In this document: positions 34,130 through 40,960 of the stretch, piece after piece
How positions within the stretch are numbered: position 1 is the first letter of the stretch
Layout: each line of letters opens with the position of its first letter
DNA from: Candidatus Saccharimonadota bacterium
Lineage (GTDB): Bacteria; Patescibacteriota; Saccharimonadia; Saccharimonadales; Saccharimonadaceae
NCBI GenBank assembly: GCA_017404795.1
Contig: JAFRBR010000024.1
Location: 1-64,000 of the forward strand
Reading direction: 5' to 3'
Length of the DNA: 64,000 nucleotides
Translations under genes and position numbers: made by a program
Notes under the pieces: generated by a model
What the model was told of the DNA's origin: nothing
Seen by the model: the letters and a program-made list of their open reading frames with translations, nothing else
The model's database searches: none

Positions 34130-34895
34130 AGAAAACAGCAGTGCAGTAGAATTAGCCGAGAAAATTACTGCAATGCGGGAAGGGGGGAAGATTTTGGGGA
34201 ATTTGCTGAGAGATTTGAGGGAATATGTAGAGCCGGGGATGACAGGGCGCGAGATTGATGCGTGGGTGAGAAAGGAAATTGTGAAGCGAGGAGCGGGGGT
34301 GGCGTATGATGAGCTAGAGGAAAAATTCCCAGGGGCGATTTGTATATCGGTGAACGATGAGTTGGTGCACGGAGCGCCAAAGGATGAAGCGTTGGCATTA
34401 GGAGATAAGGTCTCGTTTGATGAGGTGATCAAATACAAGGGTTATTATGTAGATGCGGCGTTTACGATGTTGGTGGGGAATGAGGGTTCGCCGGCAGTGA
34501 AGAAGATGATTAGTGTGACGGAGTCAGCGCTAATGGAGGGGATAGAACAAGTGCGACCAGGAGCGCATATTGGTGACATTGGTCACGCGGTAGAAAAAGT
34601 TTTGAAAAAAGGACATTTGGGGGTGATCGAGAATTACATTGGTCACGGGATTGATAAAAAAATGCACCAAGCGCCGGAAGTGCCAAATTATGGGCGCAAA
34701 GGTACGGGGTATAAATTAGTGGAGGGGGACACGATTTGTATCGAGCCGATGTCGTGTCTCGGTAAGCCAGCGAATTATGTGGACGAGAACGATGGTTGGA
34801 GCGTGAAAATGAAAGATGGATCGATCGGGTGTCATGTGGAGCACACGATTTTGGTGACGGCGGAAGGGTATGAGATTCTTACTTTGCCGGATTAG
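34089..34895 (+). CDS. map: Methionine aminopeptidase, type I
   Basis: 268 residues. Metal ligands are visible: Asp in KVSFDEVIKYKGYYVDAAF (two), His in GHGIDKKMHQAP, Glu in TICIEPM, Glu in CHVEHTILV. It removes the initiator methionine from new proteins. The N-terminus up to about residue 25 is extra if ATG 34089 is used; ATG 34119 (MVNKENS) is a possible start that reduces the overlap with adk. Follows the adk-map order of ribosomal clusters. Confidence 0.95.
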   Translation: MSTVEKLSEAMVNKENSSAVELAEKITAMREGGKILGNLLRDLREYVEPGMTGREIDAWVRKEIVKRGAGVAYDELEEKFPGAICISVNDELVHGAPKDEALALGDKVSFDEVIKYKGYYVDAAFTMLVGNEGSPAVKKMISVTESALMEGIEQVRPGAHIGDIGHAVEKVLKKGHLGVIENYIGHGIDKKMHQAPEVPNYGRKGTGYKLVEGDTICIEPMSCLGKPANYVDENDGWSVKMKDGSIGCHVEHTILVTAEGYEILTLPD

Positions 34896-34986
34896 TTTTT
34901 AAGGGTTTACAGAGGTAAACTTGTGGAAAACTTGTGGAAAACTTTGTAAATTTGGTAAAGAGGTAAAAAGGTGATATAATAAGCTT

Positions 34987-36225
34987 ATGGATGAAAATAA
35001 GCATTTTGTAACAGGACTGGATGTAGGCACGGAAAATGTGCGTGCGGTGATTGCGACGGTAAATAAGGAAGGCGAGATAGCGATTGTAGGGTATAACGAA
35101 GGCAAATCTGGAGGGATGCGCAAAGGGATTCCGGCGAATTTGGCGGGTCCGGCAGAGGCGATTGATAAAATGCTGGGGGACGCGGAGCGAATGGGGGGGT
35201 ATGACGTACGGAATGCTTATGTATCAATAAACGGCTCGACAGTGATGTCTACGCACACCCAAGGGATGATTGCGGTAGGGGCGGCAGAACACGAGATTAC
35301 TGATGAGGATATTATGCGGGTGGAGGACGTAGCAGTGTCGGGAAGTATTTCGGCGAATCGGGAAGTGCTAGATGTGGTGCCGTTAGAATACGCTCTGGAT
35401 GGTCAGGGAGGGATAAAGGACCCCTTAGGTATGGCAGGTGCGCGGCTAGAGATGCGGGCTTGCGTGGTATCGGCCCTAGCGCCAAATTGTGAAAATTTGA
35501 AGCGGGCGACGATGACGGCAGACGTAAAAGCAGAGCGGTTGGTGCCATCAGTAGTGGCGGCGGCAAAGGCAGTGCTAACTGATCGGCAGCGTGAAAACGG
35601 GGTGGCAATAATAAATATCGGAGCGGCGACGACTTCGGTGGCGGTGTATGAAGAAGGCGATTTACAATATGTAGGGGTAGTGCCAGCAGGGTCAAATAAT
35701 ATTACAAATGACCTGGCAATAGTGCTGGCGATTGACCCAGATCTCGCGGAAGAGATAAAGACTCGGTTTGTAACGGGAGATTTTGAAAGCGAAAAAAGTT
35801 TGGTAATTAAAGTAGGAAGCAAAAACAACGAGCGGACATTTGAGCGGAAGGAAGTTGAAGAGGTGGTCAAAGCGCGGCTCACGGAAATCTTTGAAGAAGT
35901 GCGAAAGAAGTTGAAACTGGCAAAGTATGATCAGAGATTACCAGAAGGGATTGTGTTAGTAGGTGGCGGCGCGAAGATGCGAGATATTGAATTATTTGCG
36001 AAAAAGGTCTTGGAAGCGGCGGTGAAGGTTGGAGCGCCGATGGGGTTAAACGGAGTAGCAGAGGCTGTGCAGAAACCGGAGTTTGCGACGGCGGTGGGGC
36101 TGGCGATGATGGCGGCTGAGGATAGTAAATATACTGAGCCAAACATGAAGAAGAAAAACTTCAAAATGAAACCTAAGGGTGATAAAGGCCCCGGGTTGAT
36201 TAGAAGATTGTTTTCTAAGTTTTAG
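34987..36225 (+). CDS. ftsA: Cell division protein FtsA
   Basis: 412 residues of the actin-like FtsA family. Phosphate-1 VTGLDVGTENVRAVI, 1C domain with GMRKGIPANLAGPAEAI, phosphate-2 VAIINIGAATTSVAVYEEGDL, adenosine motif GIVLVGGGAKMRDIE. The C-terminal tail ends with basic/hydrophobic GPGLIRRLFSKF, the membrane-targeting amphipathic helix. It tethers FtsZ to the membrane. TATAAT with exactly 6 nt to ATG gives a leaderless mRNA. FtsZ is not adjacent in the window. Its stop overlaps a small convergent gene. Confidence 0.96.
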   Translation: MDENKHFVTGLDVGTENVRAVIATVNKEGEIAIVGYNEGKSGGMRKGIPANLAGPAEAIDKMLGDAERMGGYDVRNAYVSINGSTVMSTHTQGMIAVGAAEHEITDEDIMRVEDVAVSGSISANREVLDVVPLEYALDGQGGIKDPLGMAGARLEMRACVVSALAPNCENLKRATMTADVKAERLVPSVVAAAKAVLTDRQRENGVAIINIGAATTSVAVYEEGDLQYVGVVPAGSNNITNDLAIVLAIDPDLAEEIKTRFVTGDFESEKSLVIKVGSKNNERTFERKEVEEVVKARLTEIFEEVRKKLKLAKYDQRLPEGIVLVGGGAKMRDIELFAKKVLEAAVKVGAPMGLNGVAEAVQKPEFATAVGLAMMAAEDSKYTEPNMKKKNFKMKPKGDKGPGLIRRLFSKF

Positions 36226-36326
36226 CGACCGTTTTTGAGGCGCGGGTGTTGGCGCTTGTCGCTATGTTTGTGATTATTATTGCGGTTTTGCTTGCTAACC
36301 GGTTTCATCTTGACTTTTCTTGCCAT
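36222..36326 (-). CDS. Small basic 34-residue protein
   Basis: Reads MARKVKMKPVSKQNRNN on the minus strand and ends RQHPRLKNGR; Lys/Arg/Asn/His-rich with no hydrophobic part. GTTATAATATATAACATG gives a -10 box with 8 nt to the ATG, the same near-leaderless layout as other genes here, which supports it being real. The charge suggests RNA or ribosome binding. Not recognised. Confidence 0.5.
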   Translation of the reverse strand: MARKVKMKPVSKQNRNNNHKHSDKRQHPRLKNGR

Positions 36327-36373
36327 GTTATATATTATAACACATTTTAAGGAATTATGATATAATAGAAGAT

Positions 36374-36459
36374 GGAAAGGTGGCCGAGTGGTTGAAGGCA
36401 CTGGTCTTGAAAACCAGAGACGGAAACGTCCGCAGGTTCGAATCCTGTCCTTTCCGCCA
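36374..36459 (+). tRNA. tRNA-Ser(TGA)
   Basis: 86 nt with a long variable arm. Acceptor GGAAAGG/CCTTTCC, encoded GCCA, anticodon stem CTGGT/ACCAG with loop CTTGAAA (TGA), variable arm GACGGAAACGTC, T arm CAGG-TTCGAAT-CCTG. TATAAT (36361-36366) is 7 nt upstream. Confidence 0.96.
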
Positions 36460-36498
36460 AAATAGTAAAAACAGAGCTTGCTCTGTTTTTAGTATTTT
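36458..36498 (+). terminator. Hairpin terminator after tRNA-Ser
   Basis: Stem TAAAAACAGAGC-TT-GCTCTGTTTTTA extended by AATA/TATT, with U-rich right arm. It begins at the tRNA 3' end. Confidence 0.75.
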
Positions 36499-36521
36499 GA
36501 AGGAATGGAGCTAGGATGAAT

Positions 36522-36539
36522 ATCCTGTCCTTTCCGCCA
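36522..36539 (+). repeat. Duplicate of the tRNA-Ser 3' end
   Basis: ATCCTGTCCTTTCCGCCA, 18 bp identical to 36442-36459, the T-arm/acceptor/CCA end of tRNA-Ser, in the same orientation 80 bp downstream. It resembles an att-type duplication left by an integrase, but only the terminator hairpin lies between the copies. It is followed by a T-run. Confidence 0.65.
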
Positions 36540-36628
36540 TTTTTTGTGTAAATGTTTATTTTTGTGGTAGAATGGTAGTAGATTAGGTCATAAACAATAA
36601 TTGGTGGGCGGAGGAGGTGCCCGAAAAA

Positions 36629-38245
36629 ATGAAAAATAAAAAATGTAAATATATTTTTGTGACAGGGGGAGTGCTTTCGGGCGTGGGCAAAGGGATTACG
36701 GCGGCAAGTATGGGGTCGATTTTGAAGGCAAAGGGTTTTAAGGTGACGATGCAAAAATGTGATCCGTATCTCAATGTGGATGCGGGACTTTTGAACCCAG
36801 TAGAACATGGCGAATGTTTTGTGACACATGATGGAGTGGAAACGGATTTGGATCTGGGGCATTATGAAAGATTTTTAGATTTTGAGACGAATAAATATTC
36901 AATTACTTTGTCCGGCTCGATTTATAAAGAGTTGATTGAGAGGGAGCGGTCCGGTGGGTTTCATGGTAAGACAGTGCAGCTGGTGCCGCATTTTACGAAT
37001 CTGGTATGTGAGAAAATTGAAAAAGCCTCGGAAGGGAGTGATGTGCATTTTGTGGAAATTGGCGGAACGGTGGGGGACTATGAGGGCCTGCCGTTTATTG
37101 AAGCGATACGATTATTTGCAAATAAAGTTGGACGGCAGAATTGTATGTATGTGAGCGTAGTGTATGTGCCGTTTATTCACACTTCCAACGAGCTTAAGAC
37201 CAAGCCGGCGCAGAATGCTTTGAAGGATCTCAGAGGATTTGGGATTATTCCGGATGTGGTGTGTGTGCGGACGGAGGAGCCGTGCCCAAGGGCGATTTGT
37301 GAGAAAATTGCGGCGTTTTCAGGGATTGCTCCAGAAGCGGTGTTGAATTTGCCGGATATTAAGAGTGTTTATGATGTACCATTTAATGTGCTAAAATCTG
37401 GAGTGCTGCCGATTTTGAATGATTTTGTGGGGAATAAGAAGAAGCCGGACATGTCGTTGTGGGAAGAGTTTTCTAAGCGGCGAAATAAACAGTATAACAA
37501 GACGGTCAAAGTGGGACTAGTGGCGAAGTATGTGGGTAATGACGATACTTATATGTGCGTGACGGAGGCGCTTAAGGCAGCGGCGGCATGGAATAATGTG
37601 AATTTGGACTTGAAGTGGCTGAATGCGGAGAAAATTTCTAAGAAAGATTTGGATGGAGTGGATGGGATCGTGGTGCCGGGTGGATTTGGTAATCGGGGGA
37701 TTGAGGGCAAAATCAAGGCGGCGACTTATGCACTAGAGAATAATAAGCCGTATCTAGGATTATGCCTAGGTTTGCAGGTGGCTTGTGCGGCGGCGGCGCG
37801 AATTGGTGGCGTGAAAAAAGCGACTTCGGAGGAATTTGGGGCGAGTGAAAAAGACGGCAATAACGTGATTTACATTATGGAAGGGCAGAAGGGGAAGGAG
37901 TCTACTGGTGGGACAATGCGGCTAGGTGACTACCCGGCGATTTTGAAGCCAAGGTCAAAGACGGAAAAAGTCTACAAAAAGTTTTTGTATGGCAAAGAGA
38001 AAAAGGGCGGTTATGAGGTGATAGAAAGGCATCGGCATCGCTACGAAGTAAACCAGAAGTTTCTGCCGGAAATGGAGAAAGGCGGAATAAAAGTGGCTGG
38101 CTTATCGCCAGACGGGAAATTGGTGGAATTTATTGAGGCGCCAAAGTGCAAATTCTTTATGGCGACACAAGCACACCCAGAGTTTAAATCACGGCCGTTA
38201 GACGTACACCCGCTGTTTATGGAATTTATCCGTAGTTTGAAATAG
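36629..38245 (+). CDS. pyrG: CTP synthase
   Basis: 538 residues from ATG 36629, with GGAGGAGG about 10 nt upstream (an earlier GTG is rejected). Synthetase domain: YIFVTGGVLSGVGKGITAAS, KCDPYLNVDAGLLNP, HGECFVTHDGVETDLDLG. Glutaminase domain: GIVVPGGFGNRGIEGK, nucleophile Cys in PYLGLCLGLQVA, and the His-Glu pair in AHPEFKSRP. It makes CTP from UTP, ATP and glutamine. Full-length and ordinary. Confidence 0.98.
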   Translation: MKNKKCKYIFVTGGVLSGVGKGITAASMGSILKAKGFKVTMQKCDPYLNVDAGLLNPVEHGECFVTHDGVETDLDLGHYERFLDFETNKYSITLSGSIYKELIERERSGGFHGKTVQLVPHFTNLVCEKIEKASEGSDVHFVEIGGTVGDYEGLPFIEAIRLFANKVGRQNCMYVSVVYVPFIHTSNELKTKPAQNALKDLRGFGIIPDVVCVRTEEPCPRAICEKIAAFSGIAPEAVLNLPDIKSVYDVPFNVLKSGVLPILNDFVGNKKKPDMSLWEEFSKRRNKQYNKTVKVGLVAKYVGNDDTYMCVTEALKAAAAWNNVNLDLKWLNAEKISKKDLDGVDGIVVPGGFGNRGIEGKIKAATYALENNKPYLGLCLGLQVACAAAARIGGVKKATSEEFGASEKDGNNVIYIMEGQKGKESTGGTMRLGDYPAILKPRSKTEKVYKKFLYGKEKKGGYEVIERHRHRYEVNQKFLPEMEKGGIKVAGLSPDGKLVEFIEAPKCKFFMATQAHPEFKSRPLDVHPLFMEFIRSLK

Positions 38246-38265
38246 CTTGTGGTATAATTTTAAGT

Positions 38266-39888
38266 ATGGATGAAAAAGAAATTCAGCTGAAGAGGCGGAA
38301 TAACGAAGAGCAGGCGACGGCGGAGCGAGCGCGGATTTTGGGGTTGCCGTATTTAGATACGCGGAGTTTTGAAAATGAGATTGCTTTGGTACCGGATTTG
38401 CTGGAGGTGGGGCAGATGCACAAGGACTTTATCATTCCGTTGCAGAGGGGTGGAGGTGAAGAGCATTATCAGTTTATGGTGACGAGTCAAACGCCAAAGT
38501 CGGTGATTGAGAGAATGCGGCAGGAATATACAGATGAGGGTGAAAAGGCGGACTTTTTCTTGATTTCGGGGTCGGCGTATAAAGTATTTATGCTCCGATA
38601 TGACCCGCCGAAACAGATTCATTATGATGATATCAAGATTGCGGGAGAAGGGGATTCGGAGACGATTGCGAGCGTGTCGCAGACGCTGAATATGGTGTCG
38701 ACAGAAAAAGTGTTTGATTTTTTGATTGATCAGGCGGATAAACTGGGGGCGAGCGATATTCATATTGAAAATATGCGAGGGGGGATTCGGATTCGGATGC
38801 GAGTGGATGGGATTTTGCATCCGGTAGCAAATATTGACAAGGACCGATACCGGATTTTTATGGGAGAGTTAAGCTCACGGGCGAATGTATCGACGGCGTC
38901 AAATAAGCCACAATCGGGGCACATGCAAAAGGAAATTCACCGAGACGGGGCATCGCACCTATTAAACATTAGGGTGGAAACGATTCCGACGATGTATGGG
39001 CAAGATGCGGTGCTTAGGCTGTTTAATTTTGACGAGTCGTTACTTAATTTGGATCTCTTAGGGTTAAGTAAGGAAGAACTAGCGGAGATTAACGAAGTGA
39101 TTTCGCATCCGAGAGGGTTGGTACTAATGGTGGGGCCGACGGGGTCGGGTAAATCGACGACTTTGTATTCGATGTTAAATGCTTTGAATACGCCAGATAG
39201 GAAAATTATTACTCTAGAAGACCCGATAGAGTATGGGATTACGGGGATTTCGCAGATTCCGATTCATACGAATGACGGAGGGTCGTTTGCGGAAGGGCTT
39301 CGTTCAGTTTTGCGGCTGGACCCAGATGTAGTAATGGTGGGGGAGATTCGCGATGCGGATACGGCCAAGACGGCGATTCAGGCGTCGATTACGGGGCATT
39401 TGGTGCTATCGAGCTTTCATGCGAATTCGACTAGTGCGGCGTTTTCGAGGATGATTGACCTAATTGGAGTGAACCCGATATTTTCGAGTTCGATTCGGCT
39501 AGTGGTGGCGCAGAGATTGGTGCGAAAATTGTCAGATTCTAAGCGAGAACGGCCGGCAACGGAGGCGGAGACGAAATACATTCGAGAAGTATTGATGGGG
39601 GTAGAGCCAGAGAGGTTGGCGGGGGTGAATTTGACCGAGATAAAGTTATACGACCCGGTGACTAGCGAGGAAGACCCGTTTGGATATAGTGGACGAACGG
39701 TGATTATGGAGCAGTTGGTGGTGGGCGAGGACATCCAGGCGTTTATTCGTGGTGATGTGGCAGATGCGGATGCGTCGGAGATTGAAAAAGTGGCCCGAAG
39801 TAATGGGATGATGACTTTGGAGCAAAAAGGGGTACTGGCAGCACTTAGGGGCGAGACGACTTTGGAAGAAGTGTCGCGTGTGATATAA
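38266..39888 (+). CDS. Type IV pilus/type II secretion assembly ATPase (PilB/GspE family)
   Basis: 540 residues. Walker A LMVGPTGSGKSTTLYSML, Asp box EDPIEYGITGISQ, Walker B LRLDPDVVMVGEIRD and His box TGHLVLSSFHANST follow the GspE order. The N-terminal GspE-N domain (about 1-140) is recognisable, and GASDIHIENMRGGIRIRMRVDG is the N2 domain. The tetracysteine zinc motif is absent. It powers pilus extension at the membrane and fits the pseudopilins at 52-55 kb. TATAAT is 7 nt before ATG (leaderless). Confidence 0.93.
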   Translation: MDEKEIQLKRRNNEEQATAERARILGLPYLDTRSFENEIALVPDLLEVGQMHKDFIIPLQRGGGEEHYQFMVTSQTPKSVIERMRQEYTDEGEKADFFLISGSAYKVFMLRYDPPKQIHYDDIKIAGEGDSETIASVSQTLNMVSTEKVFDFLIDQADKLGASDIHIENMRGGIRIRMRVDGILHPVANIDKDRYRIFMGELSSRANVSTASNKPQSGHMQKEIHRDGASHLLNIRVETIPTMYGQDAVLRLFNFDESLLNLDLLGLSKEELAEINEVISHPRGLVLMVGPTGSGKSTTLYSMLNALNTPDRKIITLEDPIEYGITGISQIPIHTNDGGSFAEGLRSVLRLDPDVVMVGEIRDADTAKTAIQASITGHLVLSSFHANSTSAAFSRMIDLIGVNPIFSSSIRLVVAQRLVRKLSDSKRERPATEAETKYIREVLMGVEPERLAGVNLTEIKLYDPVTSEEDPFGYSGRTVIMEQLVVGEDIQAFIRGDVADADASEIEKVARSNGMMTLEQKGVLAALRGETTLEEVSRVI

Positions 39889-39896
39889 TGGGCAGT

Positions 39897-40646
39897 ATGA
39901 GTGAAAAAGTAGTATCAGATTATAACGGGTATGATTATAAGGCTGAGTTTTGGGAAAAGGCGGATCGGGAGTATGAGGATCAGGCGGATAGAATGGCAAT
40001 CCGGAAGTTGCTACCTAAAAGGATGGAAAAATTTGCGGATATTGGCGGGGGGTATGGGCGACTGGCGAATGAATATTTGAAGCGGGCGAGAAAAGTATAT
40101 ATTTTTGACTATTCGAAGTCGGAATTGAAGCAGGCGAAGGAGATATATGGGGATAAGATTGAGACCAAGGCGGGGGATATTTATAAATTGCCATTTCGTG
40201 ATGATGAGCTGGATGGGCTGATGATGGTGCGGGTGACGCATCATTTGAAACATCTAGATAGGGCGATGGCCGAGCTATACCGAGTGTTGAAGCCAGGTGG
40301 GGTGGCGGTAGTAGAAGTGGCGAATAAACGGACTTTGCCCAAGATGGCGCGGTTTGTGACGGGGCGGAGCAAGGTGAATCCGTTTGATAAAAAAGTGGCA
40401 AATTATAAAGAGATCTCGGCAGATGGGTTTTATAATTATCATCCAAAATATGTGGAAGAGATTTTTGAGAAAGTTGGGTTTGAACAGGAGAAGGTGCTGT
40501 CGGTGTCGAACTTTCGGAGTCGGGGACTGAAAAAGGTGTTTGGGACGGAGCGGTTGGTAAAGATGGAAGATAAGGCGCAGAAAGCCTTGGCGGGGATACG
40601 ATTTGCGCCGTCGATTTATTATAAGTTGCGAAAACCAGAAGAATAG
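39897..40646 (+). CDS. SAM-dependent class I methyltransferase
   Basis: 249 residues from ATG 39897; the ATG at 39888 lies inside the -10 box and is rejected. Motif I KFADIGGGYGRLANEYL, motif II VYIFDYSKSELKQAKE, post-I GDIYKLPFRDDELDGLMMVRVTHHL as in UbiE/Methyltransf_11 enzymes, then LYRVLKPGGVAVVEV. TATAAT with 7 nt to ATG. The substrate is unknown. Follows the pilus ATPase. Confidence 0.88.
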   Translation: MSEKVVSDYNGYDYKAEFWEKADREYEDQADRMAIRKLLPKRMEKFADIGGGYGRLANEYLKRARKVYIFDYSKSELKQAKEIYGDKIETKAGDIYKLPFRDDELDGLMMVRVTHHLKHLDRAMAELYRVLKPGGVAVVEVANKRTLPKMARFVTGRSKVNPFDKKVANYKEISADGFYNYHPKYVEEIFEKVGFEQEKVLSVSNFRSRGLKKVFGTERLVKMEDKAQKALAGIRFAPSIYYKLRKPEE

Positions 40647-40695
40647 GGTATAATTTAAGTGCTTTAGTGTTAGGGCCCGTCGACTGGAAGTCGTC

Positions 40696-40758
40696 GGACC
40701 CGTCGCTCGTTAAAAAATCTGAAACTGACGTTTCATATTTTTTCCCTCGCTTGGGTCC
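40696..40758. repeat. Nested hairpin E7 in the tRNA-Arg leader (tentative family member)
   Basis: GGACCC (40696-40701) pairs with GGGTCC (40753-40758), the tRNA's own acceptor strand, and inside it AAAAAAT-CT-GAAAC-TGAC-GTTTC-ATATTTTTT forms a long stem. The right side reads CCCTCGC before the arm. It separates the tRNA from a TATAAT at about 40649; elsewhere in the window this box is 7 nt from the tRNA. The conserved junction motifs are weaker than in the others. Confidence 0.45.
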
Positions 40759-40827
40759 GTCGTTCAACGGATAGGACATATCCCCTCTAAGGATACAATG
40801 CTGGTTCGATTCCAGCCGGGCCTACCA
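40753..40827 (+). tRNA. tRNA-Arg(TCT), with an unusual anticodon loop
   Basis: 75 nt. Acceptor GGGTCCG/CGGGCCT with G1-U72 and one internal G-U, then A73 and encoded CCA. D stem GTTC/GGAC, anticodon stem TATCC/GGATA, loop CCTCTAA so that position 33 is C where U is nearly universal, T arm GCTGG-TTCGATT-CCAGC. The anticodon TCT reads AGA/AGG. A hairpin element sits in its leader. Confidence 0.85.
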
Positions 40828-40833
40828 AATTGA

Positions 40834-40871
40834 AAACCGAAATCCTGCGCTTGGCGCGGGATTTTTGGTTT
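40834..40871 (+). terminator. Terminator after tRNA-Arg
   Basis: Stem AAACCGAAATCCTGCGC-TTG-GCGCGGGATTTTTGGTTT; about 16 pairs, followed by ATTTT. Confidence 0.75.
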
Positions 40872-40960
40872 ATTTTGACTAAATGGGGGTTGCGGAAATT
40901 AGCATGAGTGGTATAATGGGAGCATAGTAAGGTCGTTCATAACTTGTGCAAAGGAAAAAT

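Noticed and set aside
36374-36539. Prophage or island integrated at tRNA-Ser
   Set aside because: The duplicate end is only 80 bp away with just a terminator between; no integrase is present.
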